Shown: positions 1 through 13,500 of the stretch, piece by piece
How positions within the stretch are numbered: the stretch's first letter is position 1
How the letters are laid out: each line of letters starts with the position of its first letter
NCBI GenBank assembly: GCA_003864495.1
Contig: ML133428.1
Coordinates: 1,550,001-1,614,000, forward strand
Source of the DNA: Nemopilema nomurai
Taxonomy: Eukaryota > Cnidaria > Scyphozoa > Rhizostomeae > Rhizostomatidae
DNA: 64,000 bases
Direction: 5' to 3'
Notes under the pieces: generated by a model
Told to the model about the DNA's origin: nothing
The model's database searches: none
What the model saw: the letters and a program-made list of their open reading frames with translations, nothing else
Made by a program: the position numbers and the translations under genes

Positions 1-3000
1 TTGAGGCTTCCATTTCATCAATTTTGCATACTTCTTAAGGAGTTGTTTCCAATATTCTTCGATGTCTTTCATCCGCAAATGTGAAAGAATGAACTTCTTG
101 CCTCTGAATGAGAGGGATTGCGAAGAGCAATTAATTCAACACGGAAAATGATGGGACAAAGAAGTGAAGCGGCCTAAGAGCCCGCCCCTTGGGCACAAGA
201 TCATACTGTTGCTGTTTGAGTTTGCACAAAACTTGTGTTCTGGGTCTGTCTATCTCTTTCATCTCGCCACCTGTTCACACAGCGGCCCACTAGCTTACGT
301 TGCAAGGCTATTACCTTGGATCCTTAGCCCTCTCATGCTGCCATATTAAAAAGGGCGGCAACAATAAGCCTTGCTTCATGCAACAGATAATAGTTTGTTA
401 GCAGCTCAAATTAGAATTGTAGTTTGTCAAAAGCGCAACAACAACTCACCTTTCTGCAATTTCCTTCACAACTTCGTCATTCGCTCGTGCAAATTCAATC
501 AAGTCTCTGCAAGTTTAGACGAGAAAAATATCAGCTCCTCATCCCAAGATATTCTTAGCAAGTACCGTACCATTATCGGACCACGAAGGAAATACAAATC
601 GATCCGACCACAACCCATACATGATTTATTTGAAAAAGCCTTAGTGTACCTTGTTTTTGACCAAACAGTGACACAAGGGTAATTGCACCACAAAAGGTTA
701 CGTCTATGAATAGCGCAAACCATTTTGTCGGCCTCATTGAAAGATTATTGCATCATGTATTCGTTTCAAACAGCTCAGATAAATGATACTGCAGGCTCAG
801 AACTGTAATTACCTGACATTTGAGAGATCAGTGTCTACCGGTATATAATGCACCCAGGGCTTCAAGGCGGGGTAGAAGAACTCCTTCCATTCATGACCAA
901 CGTGGAAAACGACAGAGTCGCATAAAAACAAATGCTTGAATCGGAAACTAGCTGCAACACCACGGAAGTTAAAAAGATACCTAGAAATAAATAAACTTCA
1001 ACGTTACACAACGGCTTTATACGTGGGTTTTTCTAGTATATAACTCTAAAGCAAGCGTTTACCGTGGTCTTAGGATCTGAAATGCGACTTGATATGGTTA
1101 GGGGGTAGGGTGTGTTTAATCTACGCTTTTAATCATACCACGAGATACTTGTTCCTGTAAGGAAACTAGGCCACTGATAACACTCCAGACAAATGTTTTG
1201 GGCTCCCACTGCAAGACAACCCACTACTGAGTCTGAAGAAAAAAAACAAGTCTTTTCTCAAGTGCATTGCACTGGTACCCCTGAGAAAAACTTTTTAGTG
1301 GCAGCTTATCAAAGCCTTGGAACCAGAAGCTGGCTAGTACCAAAAAGACAACAAATTTAGCCTGGATTGATGGTAAGTGAACTCAACATATGATAGCACG
1401 CTGGTAATGGCGATAGGACCAGCTAGAGAAAACTGCAAATGCTTTCGCATTATTGTGCTCCCTTATAGTAATTGGTGTCGCATGATCACGGCCTATTATC
1501 TACAACAGCTTCAATAAACGTTGAAGGCAATCAACTTGGATGCAAGAATACAAAGCGACTGAGTGCCATTCAAGGAACATTCCCTTAGCACCAGCCAGCA
1601 GCTCGTTCGTTAGTCGCTACAAGAAACTACAGCCTTGCTTCCAATGTTGCCTTTCTTCGTCTACCTCTACGGCTAGTTTTACTTTTATCTTCATCTGACA
1701 ACAATGCTACGAATTTCCGAGTATCAGTGGTCTTTACTGAATTTCGTGCACCAAAAATGACTGTGTAAAATTCGATGAAGTTTTTCTAGGTACATTCACT
1801 GTGTAGGGCCCAAGACAACCATAGATGAAAAAATCTTAACTCGAACGTGCGTGTTTCTCATCTTAGAATCTATATGTTATTACAAGCAGCATTGTGCTTT
1901 GTTTTGCGCTGTTACACAACTACACTGTCTCTTTTTTTCTTTTTCTTTATCTATCTTTTGTTTATAGATCTGATTCAGCAAAATGGACAATGTATAATAT
2001 AAGCTTTTAAAAATATAAGCTCTGGATCAAATCAACGTAAGAAAATATCTCTAAATAGTTCAAGCAAAGCTTTCGATGCACTGTAGTAGCATGTGATCGT
2101 TCTATATTTAACGCCTTCAAATTAATTGCACCTTCTAGGAAAAAACCTTTGAAAACTTCACAATCTCAATAGACACTTCACAATCTCGATAGACACAATA
2201 TTCAGGACAGTTTATATAGAAAATGCAAGAGGTTAAAATTACTTGTATTTGCAATGGTCTTCCAAAGGAATCTCTTTCGCCGGGGGCGCATATAGTGTAT
2301 CCTGGAAAATAAATTATGCTTAGTTTAACATTAAATCAACTCTGAATGTAATTTGATATGACATATATATGACATGGCATATAAGCAGAAATCCAATTAC
2401 ATGGTTTTTCGCTGTGTGTTAAATTTTTTTTACAAATCTATAAAAAATAAAAATTACGCGTACTTGTAAAAAACTAGGTAACAAATATTGCATAAAAAGC
2501 TAAATGAAATATGGAACGTTGATTTTCATTTAAGATAAAGTAGCATTTAAAAGAAGTAAAACAATATTCACTTCTACGAGTGTAACATGTAAATAAGACG
2601 GTACTACTTCATAAGGCTCTCGGGGTATTGTTAGATTAATTCTAAATATTTAAAGCTTAATATAACTATTAATATAACCTCAATTGCTTTTATAACTGTC
2701 AGTAAATGTGTCAAAGTAAAAATTATGTGCCTTGACATGAATATTTGAGACTTCGGTTACAAATGAACCAGGACAATGCGATTGAGTTCTCTGCTTGCAT
2801 TTGGACGAGTGTGTTTCATAAATTACAAAATATCCTAAAACACCTGAGATTAGTAACCAAAATTAAGGCACCAATGAAGTTAGTGAATGTAAGCAATTAA
2901 ATAAGGATCAATGAAGTGTTAAAAAACTTTGAACTTTAAATTTGGTGTATCTAAAGCCATTTTGGTAATTTGATAACTAAAAGCTGTTTCTTTCAGACGT

Positions 3001-6000
3001 CCAAAGGATATTGCAGACGGCTGGAATGACAAAAACCAGTTGAAAAGCCAGTTGCAGATTGAAAGCCACGTGAGAAGCCGTAAAATATTGAGCATGATTG
3101 GAGCGTTATAACAAATCAGTACCTACATCAAACCCTTCTTTTAGAGAAGCCCATAAGAAAGACAAACTCTTCCTTTAAACATAGAATGGGATTTAGCATA
3201 AAATTGTAGCCAGATTCCAAACTAAAAGACGACCTAGCTTGCCCAATAATAGGCGAATCGTAGTCAGTGAATATTTAAGCGCAATGTTAATTTTCTTAAA
3301 GATGTTGCCTGATAGCCGAATCCAACTTAATTTGGGCATTGCGTTTTTCGCAAAGGTGCCTGTTTGCTTTCTGCAGGGGTGTTATAAAAGAAAAGATAAA
3401 AATACATGCACATTTTATGTAATTGCTTCCTCTAACCTATAAGTCTTCCAAGCTGCTTTTCAAACCAACAAACCAAGGTTAATCAGCAAGCTTCAGCTGG
3501 CAAACAGCAACAGGAGAACTCCCTTTTTGTTTATGCAATTATTTCTTTCCAATTTTCATAAAGTAGATCCCTAGTCATAATATTTTCTCGTAGTTTCGAA
3601 TACGTAGAGTTGGAGAGAGCGCGGAAAAAGTAATAATTACTTCAAAACAGAAAAGCAGCGCTGCAAAATTTTCCAGCTTTGATGACATCAAATGGAGAAA
3701 TGATCGAACACCCGGCAGAGAAACCGCCAATTTACTCAAATCCAAATGCACGCAAAAGGACTCACTGCATCCGACTTCCATGCCTGGTTTTTTGTGTACT
3801 GCGCATCAGCAAGTTCCGGGTGTTCTCTCGACAACAACACTAACGGATCTCGTTCACTGCTTGTTCTGAAAGCAAAATTCATTGAAACACTTATTCAGAC
3901 AGACAAATGTAGCGATAATAAATTTATAATTCCATAGGTGTCATTTTGAAACAGAAGCATCAAGCAGCAGCCAGAGGTGGCAATGAAGAACCAAACAAGC
4001 ACGCATCTAGACTCGTTTCTCAATGCGAGTGTATCATGGCAGATACAAGGGCATTTTCCGGCGTTCCTTCTTTAATCATCCACATATGTCAGATATTCTT
4101 CATGGCACTCAACTCACTAAATACACATTACTATTTACAATGACGAACATCCTTGTAGCAGTAAGTGTGAGAAGTACTGTCAGTTCTATCTAATGACCTA
4201 TGTTTACTTGTAAAATAATATTCGATTCAGAAAAGAACTGCGTCCAAGTTCCCTTCGTTATTTTCTGCAAAATGAATAACTTTTCATATTTCACGCAATC
4301 TTTAATGGGTTTCCTGATGGTGTTTGTCGTATTTCAACTTTTCAAAGGGACAACGAAACGGGCAAACTTCGTTACCCATTACAACCAAAATTCTCATTAA
4401 GAGATAAAAAAGACCCTTGTGGCTTTGCAGTATGAGCTAGAAAGACCCTTGATTGTGTGCTCTACTTTGACAGCTTTGCCGTTAAGGTTCGTAATAGATT
4501 CAAATCTGGCTGGAATTTCAAGAGTACAGAGTTGCTGAAGGGTAATTTTCGCCAAAAGTAATAGAGGTTACCTTGAGCCTCTGAAGAAGGCTTTGTTTTC
4601 TTTTTTCTTCCAAGACCATTCCTTGGCAGCTCTACGACAAATTGCTTGCATAAGAAGCAGCAAAAAAATTTTTGAATTGTAAATGATATTCTAAGCTACC
4701 GTTCGTATTTGTAAGATTCTAACACACTGTAATTTCGACTGCCAATTGCAGAATGGCCGAATAGTCGTCCTTACCAATTATAGAGCTCAAGATTGTATAT
4801 TTTTTCTATGTGCTTGCTCTCATCAAAAATGTTATACTTGTATGAACACGATCTGACATCCACAATCTTATTTCCGAGCTTTAGTTAGATCATCATAGGA
4901 TTTCACTAGGTGACGCTGAATAAACTGATAAATAAATCAAATGCAAATGGATCTACTACGAGTCTTTTATAATAGCAACCTTCAATATGAGCTCTGGATA
5001 CTCCCAAATCGAACTTTGATTCAAAAAAGAAATTATCGACAAATATTTGTTATGCATTGGCAATCGGAATTAAGCAAAGCCTTAAAATGGCACACAAGAT
5101 TGAATAGCTTCCATCCGTCAACATCAACAAATAGCACCTCCTTAGACATCGGTGATAAAAGCTTCTTCAGAACAAATAAGATGGACTGTGTTACAACAAG
5201 ACTAGACCCTAAACAGGATGACAATGAATGCTTTGAGTTTTATCAGAAGTGTTGAACTTTGGCATCAAGCAGAACCAACGGATAAAATTCTTCAAAACGT
5301 AGTGAGAACAAACCAAATCTAAAATAGCTGATTCTACACCACTTAAATCAAAATGAAATTCTGCATGCCTACAACTTATGCTGCTATAAATGTTACTTCA
5401 AGAAAAGCATCATAATACTTAAGAACTCTTACTTCGAGATTGTATCAATCTGAACATCCCATCTACCCAAGCCAGTTGGGTAAATAGGCCAAACTGCAGG
5501 TCCACCTTCCCAGAAAGTCCATGCAGGATACATGATATCTTGCTCATTTGGAGTCTGAAAAAATGATATACACATACTGAAATTATGTCCAGTGTGTCTT
5601 TTTTATATATATGTAGAATATATTTTATATATATATAAACATTTGTAACATTTTCTCAGACTAAGAAAAATCGCAAAACTCTTAGTGATATCCCAAACTA
5701 ACATCCCATTTCAAAAACACAAGAAAAAGGTACAATTATATTCTGCAAAGAATGATTTGACTTTACCAACATAATAGTTACATTTAAGATAATACCCAAT
5801 ATTGAAACTCACAAAACCTCAAATGTTTTCCAGTTTCCTGCTAAGTTTTTTACAACAATATATTAATGGCAGTGTTGGTTTTAAAATGGGATTATAAAGA
5901 ATTGATAAAAAAAATACCTTGCTGAAAGACAACACTGGCATAAGCTCATCAAAGTGTGGAACCTAGGAAGAAATATAAGTTGTTACATGAACATATATAG

Positions 6001-7921
6001 AAATTATAGTTGCTACATCAATGTGTAGGATAAAAGTATTTTAGATATTATACAGAGTACAGAAAAGTAACATAATAGTCAGCTTCAAGAACTATGAAAC
6101 AATTAATACTGCCTTTTATTCAAAAAAGTAACTTGTAGAAGAGAAAATGAAAATTATACAAAAACGCTAAACATGACTGAACATTTTGTGGTCCATCTTA
6201 CCATAGCAAGCAGGAAGATGGTATGCAGTTTAACAATTATTAACAACATAGAATATCAGTTTACAAACTGAAAAGAGCTTATTAATATCACCAGCCATAT
6301 TTTGAAAATAGCAAACTAAAAAAACCTCATCTCTTTGTCAATAGAAATACCTTTGGCCAATCATGCGAGTTTATGACTAATTCCATATCTGGTAGCTTTT
6401 TAATCAATTTCAAGATAAAATGTTCATTTCCACTACACCTAAAAAAGAAGGAACAAGACTGACTGATTGGTGGGAAGGAAATAGATGGATGAAGATTAGA
6501 AAGAGATTCTAAGAAGGCAATGCATGGGACAACTTTGAAAAGACTGAAATGATGTAGATATGAATACAGGTGCATACATAACAAAACAGAATTTATATGC
6601 AAAATTTTATTTGAATTTGTTAACAAAAATTTGAAATAAGGATTTTGTGTATCTTTTCTTGTTATCTTCAGCCTCCCAAAGATAAAAAATCAACCTTACT
6701 AATAATTCTTTCTATTTGCAAAACAAATCTGTTAATCTCTTTGTGTATATTGATTATGTTGATGCTTGATTCATATGATGAATCATAGAAATACATCAAA
6801 ATGTTAAAGCTGAAACTTTGTAAAATTCCAAGCCTCACAGCTTTCAAATCAGCACTAATCTTTTCATTAAGGCACATAGAACAATTACAAAATTGTAGTT
6901 AACATCAATAGTGTTTACTTTAACAACATCACCATCCACAAGAATATAGAATGAAACAATGAAAGTTGGATATTAAGAGCATAACATACCTAAAAGGAAA
7001 TATACAATCTTTTTGCCTGTATAATTTGTGATTGATTATTTGATAATGTTCACCAGCTTTTCTGTTGATTGCTTTATCAAGATCCGACTTTTGTATCCCA
7101 CCTTTATCCTTCCAAATTTTAAAATCTGCTTCAATTTGGCTCTTATAACAACCAATTTTTTCATTTGGGCAATCTTCATATCTGGCAACAGCTTTTTCTA
7201 TACTTGCAAGATAGCCTTTCCATGATTCTAAAAGAACAACAAGCAGGAATTGGTATTTGGGGATGGAAGCAAGAGAGTGAGGTAACATGGTTAAATATCA
7301 TAAAACAGAAGTAGCTTGGCGACTTCTCCCCAAAGGGAAAGGGGAAGAGCGCTAAAGCATAATCACACCACATAAGAAATGAGTAGGATTGTTTTCTACC
7401 CAAGGTTATTGCTCTAAATGTCTTACTATCGGTCAAATCGTCCTATTAATCAAATTTAAGAGTTTTGAAGGAAAAGGAATGAATTTTCTTATGCGGTATG
7501 AAACTGCATAACGCCTAAGCAACTTGTGTAAGAACAAGTGTAGGAAGGTGACTTCAGCATTCTGGAGAATATTGCAGCATATGACTATTACTCTGCATAC
7601 GTGTCATATTATATTATTTTATTCTGTATATATATCGTAGTTTATTGAATACAATATATGGCTTTAAACATAACCGATGCTTGAAATTTCCTTAGCTTTG
7701 CCACCTGAGAAGCGTGTGATAAATAACAGGTTGTGCAAATATAAAAAGAAACTTTCGATAGAACCGGTGTCTTAAAACTGAATAAAACCAATACCTTTAA
7801 CTTCTTTTCCGTTAATTTGGCTCTTATCTACAATTGGAACATTTTCTTCGCAAAAGCTTCGAAAAGCAAAGTTGAAAGTAAAAAGCAACAATAAAATATC
7901 GGCAGTCATCTTTCCCAGCAT
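1..7921 (-). CDS. POGLUT1: Protein O-glucosyltransferase 1 (Rumi/KTELC1-type), 3' end cut by window edge
   Basis: ER enzyme that adds O-linked glucose (and xylose) to EGF repeats such as those of Notch. Exons on the minus strand: 7921-7795, 7227-6990, 6438-6351, 5962-5918, 5554-5433, 4631-4572, 3865-3766, 2301-2243, 980-813, 506-450, 103-1. All junctions are GT-AG and in phase; they give 389 codons, and the human protein is 392 residues, so only the tail (including any KTEL-like ER-retention signal) is missing. The protein opens with a signal peptide ([16 protein letters not shown]) followed by a Cys-rich N-terminus. Family blocks seen include [86 protein letters not shown] and [17 protein letters not shown]. 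Start: the ATG at 7921 or 7909 places the signal peptide best; an in-frame ATG at 7954 would add 11 residues. Introns are 0.3-1.5 kb; I see no second gene in them. Confidence 0.95.
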
Positions 7922-9382
7922 GGTCCATCCAAACAAAACAGACGCGGTGGGCACTTTGAAAGTGACGCGCTTCTGCGTCTCCCGAATTTGAAATGGAGGC
8001 TGCTGAAAAAGGAGACCGGATCAATTTTTAATACACTGAAATGTCCTGTTTTGTACTTCAATTTCTAAAGGCAAAATTTTAGAATCAATTTATCCATTGA
8101 AATGCACTGAATTTTTGTTTTTGTGAGAGTGAGGTGACAGCCAGAGTTTCTTGTTAATTTCACTCGTTATTGAAGTAAATAAGTGCTCTTGCCCAAAAAA
8201 ATGAGAGCTTCTTGCTTTGAAATTTGCGTGATTTCACCTACTTGACAGTTTAATCAAAGTTCACATTTTAGATACTCGTTGGCTTTCAAATGACTTAGTT
8301 AGTAAAAGGTATCCAAAGGACCACCAACGAAACTGGGAAACAACTACTTGGGAAACAAACAACAACTACAACAAACTAGCTGGGCATAATTTTCAGGATT
8401 GGAATGTTTCGGCTAGAAGAAGGCATTGGGTAATGACGTTACGGCGTTGAAGAATACTCCTTCTAAATTCATCTTGCAGAAAAGTGCCCTATTGATTTCC
8501 AATGTTCGTACCATTTTTAGAAGTAATTTGAATAGTTGCAAATTAATTTATGCATATTCTTCGACATATCCATTATAAACACTGGAAAAATTGTCATCTG
8601 AATAAAGCATACTGCAAACTGTGATTCTACAATTCACTAATAAATAGAGTTTAACGGGCCTAGATACTGCGAAACAGCAACGTCACACTTGTGGGTCTGG
8701 TACCCAGGGTACAATGACATATGAGAGAGGAATCTTTGTGGCTGTAGGATATTTCAAAGATTTAAGCCCAGCACCCATGACTGCACGGAAATTGAAAATA
8801 TTTTTATTGCAGCGAAATGAAGAAAAAATTTTGAGAATTTCATAATCAGGATACTTCAGATCCAGTTTGCAGCGCTAAGAATATTTACGTAGGGATGTTT
8901 TTGCTGTTACGTTTCTTTCCATAAGCGGTGGAACATTGCAAGCATTTCAAGCTAGGGAAATGATAAGTGCATGATTAATCCAATGACTTGTGCGAAGCAT
9001 GACCGGAAGGCAATATTAATTGTACCATAAAATTTTAATTACACAAGACTAATATAACGCAGCAAAAATAGGTATTAGTCACATTATTTATCCAGCAACT
9101 ATCCACTGTAAATGCATGTTGCACATAAGCAAACTTAAGAGGAACTTTTATGAAAGTTGAATTTTAGTTGCTGCTAACCTTCTGCTAGGCCGAAACTGCT
9201 CCTTCTTTTAACATCATCGAGGAAGGCGATGTTGATGATGACTTTGAACTAGAAATTATGATGTTTTTTAGAATTATACTTCTGGAACCAGACTTGTTTA
9301 GATGTTACTTAGAGTTTCATGCTAAATGCGATCATCATTAGCTGTTTTTTCTAACATATTGCCTAGGGAAAGTGAAAAAAAT

Positions 9383-9480
9383 CAATAAACGCCCTCTCTT
9401 AAACGCCTTCCTCGAATAGAGGCCCCTCTAAGTTATCAAATAATTTAATAAATGCCTCGGGCGTTTAATCGAAGCATTAC
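9383..9480. repeat. Palindromic AAACGCC-type dispersed-repeat remnant
   Basis: The stretch has AATAAACGCC and TTAAACGCC facing GGCGTTTAAT, with TCGAATAGAGGCCCC between them. It resembles the ends of decayed DNA-transposon families, but I cannot name the family and see no clear target duplication. Confidence 0.35.
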
Positions 9481-9980
9481 GGTAAACTCCAGACATGCTG
9501 GAATAAACTACGTGCTGTCTACGGTGAGCTAATCAACAGAACACGCAGGAAATTGCTTGGTGATTCAAGTTTTCTTTTTTTCTCGTTCACTTGCTAGAAT
9601 GACTATCCTGTTTAGCATTCAGCGTGCGTAGTTAAACTGACCGCGTTATAAAATGATGCTCTTTATTGCTCGTTTGCAACTTTAAATACCTCTCGGCGTA
9701 AGTGTTGCCGAACAGAGCGTGGAATGATTTCTTTAGTGAAGAATAAGGTGAGGAATGAAGTTCAGGCTATTCGTGCCAATATACTTTTACTAAATTGTCC
9801 AAGATGTTTTAATGTGTAATGGTAATTCATGATGCTATGACAGCAACCAAGAGGCGTTTTGTGCAAAAAGGAAATTATGTTGAGCTTTGTGGAATACGAT
9901 GGCCCTGGCCAAAGTGGTGAAAGAAAGGTCACTGGAAAAATTAGCATTATAGTCCTGGGAAATGAAATATCTGGGAAGGG

Positions 9981-10382
9981 GCCAGGGACACCGGAGCGAT
10001 GACTGGGCAGGGGGGGGCATAGAGAAACGTGAGGGCAATCAAGACTAAAATCATAGGAAAAAGTTTAAAGGGCATCTTTGGCATTGACAGTTGGCTAATG
10101 AAACAAAAGCGCTTGAAGTGGAATTCCATTGTTCCGTGACTTTTAGTTTCTTCTTAATTAATTTTTACTGCCGTAAAAATTCGCCCTCGATATCATGTTT
10201 TGTACAATCCCTGTTAAGGATAGAGATATTAATATTTAGTGTGAAGTCGCAATTTCCGAAAATATTTTTTTAATATTGTTGAAAGAGATCACAGCTTTTC
10301 GTTTCCCTTTAGGTCAGGGGGCATTTTCAGAAGAAGGTACGTTTGCCCCCTCACGCCCACCCCCTCTCCGGCATCCCTGGAA
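9981..10382. mobile_element. MITE-like element with imperfect terminal inverted repeats
   Basis: The left end reads GCCAGGGACACCGGAG followed by a G-rich tract. The reverse complement of the right end reads TCCAGGGATGCCGGAG followed by a G-rich tract. The roughly 400-bp interior is AT-rich and has no coding frame. I could not define a target-site duplication. Confidence 0.5.
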
Positions 10383-10560
10383 GGGCTCGATGGAGAGCAA
10401 TAATTAATTTTGCAAAAATGTGCGAAGGAAATCGATTGTAACCCTAATTGGATTTTTATTACGAGTAAATAGTGTAATTAGGGTGATGAATAAAGTTTAT
10501 AAGGTTAGGTCTAGCGGATTAGTTACTCTTTTCACTGACAGACTGCGGTTGCAAGGCGAA

Positions 10561-13500
10561 ATGAAGCACTCCGTGCATCTTCTGTTGTTTGTGTTAGCGG
10601 TGGTAGCCATTTGGAAGAATGAAGGTGAGTCCCGAAGCCAAATAGCAATCGCCAATTAGTTTGTTTTGCTTTGATAATTAATTGCGGTCACAAGTTAAGT
10701 AAAATCCAAGGTAGATTTTATGTAGCTTTATTTGAAGTACCTTTGAGTCATGGCGGTGAAATTGATTCTTTTTGACTCAGATGCTACGGTGATCACTCAC
10801 TTTGACTAAATGGCGAACTGTACTTGGAGTAAAGCAAATAGATTACATTATGCTGAATTCTTTTGTTCTTATTAATATTGATGGTAATTGAAATTTTCGT
10901 TCCCCTTTCTCTGCCAGTAGCAGAAGCCTCTGCTTTCTCAATCATTTTTCTTCAAGCATTTAAATGGCATTACTCGATGATGACTAATTAAAGAAAGATT
11001 CTGACTTTAAAATAAATCATTCGATACACTTCAGCATTTTTGCTCCTAAGTACGTTGAAGATCATGAAACAAGGGTTCCTGACTCTTGATTTTTCTATCT
11101 TTAGCTACTCACAGCAAAATGCCTTCCGTCGGCTACACAGCTTGGAAAATAAGAAGAGCTTTTCTTCCCCATGGTGGGAAGTCAGCATATGGCAACCACG
11201 TAACAAGTAACGAAAGTTATTCATTAACTTCCAGTCCTGAATTGCTGATTACTATTGTTTTCTTGTTCTTTGAGCTGAGTACGCGATGCCAATTTCACAT
11301 TAAAGCACTTATTCTTTGGCCTACGCCTTGATGCATTTTCACATTAAGAAAAGGCATCCACCGTTGCTGTGACATTATACATTGCATTCAATGAAAAAGA
11401 TGCTTCCATCTTTCTAACGATGACTAAGTACAAAAATAGAAGCAGAAATCCAGAAATGGATCTTCCAATCGATGTATCCGCAAAGTGAGATTTAAAATAA
11501 AAAGGGATTCGATACCTGAGCGAAGACCTTCTCGATAAAGAATCTTTAGTCATAATTTTGAAAGAATTTCTAGATAGCCATTGGATAATTTAAACAAAAG
11601 TTATTGTTACAATGGTCCAATCGGTGTGAGTATAGACTTTGTTTCCAGAAGGGAAATGGCACCAGAAACAAAACAGGCAATGCAATGAGCTATTCTTTGT
11701 CATAATGTCGATTTTGATATAGTGTATAATTTGCCTAACTAATTCAAGGCTAACGGCTTATATTTGTGCTACGAGAATAAATTCCCTATTTAAACTCACT
11801 TAGGAATAATAATGAAGGCTGGAACTCTTGTGGCCACGAAGAAATGACTACTTTGGTGCTATCCTAGGTGAAATGCTATGCTTAATGACTGATATGGCAT
11901 TGATGATTCCAATATAGCTCAGTTTGCATGTTTAACTTTGTCCGCCCCCGACATTTCAGGTTTGAAGAAGGTCGACTTGTTGTTCGTCTTGGATCGATCA
12001 GGAAGCATTGGGAGCAACAATTTCAAATATGCCTTGAATTTCATCGCAACTCTCCTCAAACATTTCAGCATCTCTCCATCGACAACAAGAGTTGCACTCA
12101 TTTCGTTTGCAACTTCCGTGAAAGTAGAATTCAACTTCAAGGAACATTTAAACAAGGAATGCCTGTTGAAAGCAGTCAAGGGTGTAGCGTAAGCTCGTTT
12201 TTAATTAATTAGCATCTAAATTTGACTAATTATTTAAAATTGGCACTGGGGGTATTGTATAGCGTAAAACGTCACATTGGAGTCGTAGAAAATGCAAAGG
12301 CGAAGTCTTGAAGAAAGAATTATGCGAGGCAAAAGCTTACAGTCAAGTGAAAAATCCAAACGTACGGAACATCATGACGAGCCGTCTCACCATCAAAATA
12401 CATATTCACTTAGCACAAGGGTTCAAGCTTGATAAAACGATTCCCCGAACCCATCTCAGCTTAGAATCGTTATCTACTGTATTTTTAATGCGATGCTCAG
12501 ATCTTACTATGGCTCAGAGCTTCAACAAAGATAAAGAGCCTGGGTTTGCTAGCTTATTTCTTAGCATCGATAAGCTTGAAAGTAACTTTATAGTCAAAGG
12601 GGAGGGGGCGTTAATTTGACACCAGCATGCAATTACCTAGAGATTTTACACGTTGTTAGAACATGTATACACTTAAATGATAGGTATACCGGCGGACTGA
12701 CTGCTACTGGGGACGCGTTGAAGAAGGGAATCGATCTTTTCCAAGATCCCAACTCTGGTGCGAGGCCTAATGCAAAGAAGTCTTCGTCATCACCGACGGC
12801 AGAAAGAACGTAGGCATTGAACCGAAGCCCCCTGCGGATCAATTGCGAGCGGCCCCTCTGAAGGCGAAGGTGTTCGTCCTTGGCATCGGTACAAGTGTGA
12901 ACGAGGCTGAACTTCTTGATATTGCGGGCACTGCCAGTCATGTATTCAGGGCCATCAATTACAAGGCTCTGAAGAAGATAACGTACTACCTAGGAGGCTG
13001 TAAGTTGCATCCAATATTCTTAATTCAATCTCAAGGGGGCCGAATGGGAAGCTATTATTCATGACCTAGGCTCATAGTGTTATCACTTTGGCATGGACCC
13101 AAATGTTCTAATGGAAAGCTGCTAGTTTAAGTATCATAATCAGAAGTGTAGGCAGGGTCGTTATTCTAGGGGAAAGAGAAACTGCTTTCTTTAAATATTG
13201 TGAAAACAATCCCTTTAAAGGGAAAACCATATTGCATTTCTTTTGCTTTTTTGAGGAACCAGAAATGTGATGATAACTGGGAGGACAATCTTGTACACAT
13301 ACATGAATCTGAATCAAAGAGTAGTGCCTTAGAAAATCAGGCCGGAAACAAATGAAAGAGACCCTTGCCAGCATAACCTCTGTTTTAAAAACTTCCAGAA
13401 TTCACCAAAAATATTTCGTGTGTTTTCGTTGTTTCTGAAAATTCACCGGTTCTTTTCCAGGGACCTTCCATTCATGCTACGGTTGTGGAGTCCGGTATGA

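Larger units (their letters stand above)
7955..10560. other. Intergenic region between divergent POGLUT1 and the tyrosinase fusion gene
   Basis: No convincing coding sequence on either strand. It must hold the POGLUT1 promoter on the left and the tyrosinase-gene promoter on the right. It also carries a degenerate repeat built on AAACGCC/GGCGTTT around 9383-9480 and a MITE-like inverted-repeat element at about 9981-10382. Short open frames here have no recognisable domains. Confidence 0.6.

Noticed and set aside
4941..5255. 104-codon open frame on the plus strand
   Set aside because: It lies in a POGLUT1 intron on the opposite strand, has no recognisable domain, and has no splice or regulatory support.
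12772..12784. Programmed -1 ribosomal frameshifting in the tyrosinase gene
   Set aside because: GCAAAGAAGTC has no X-XXY-YYZ slippery heptamer, and two other genes show similar breaks, so a sequencing indel is simpler.
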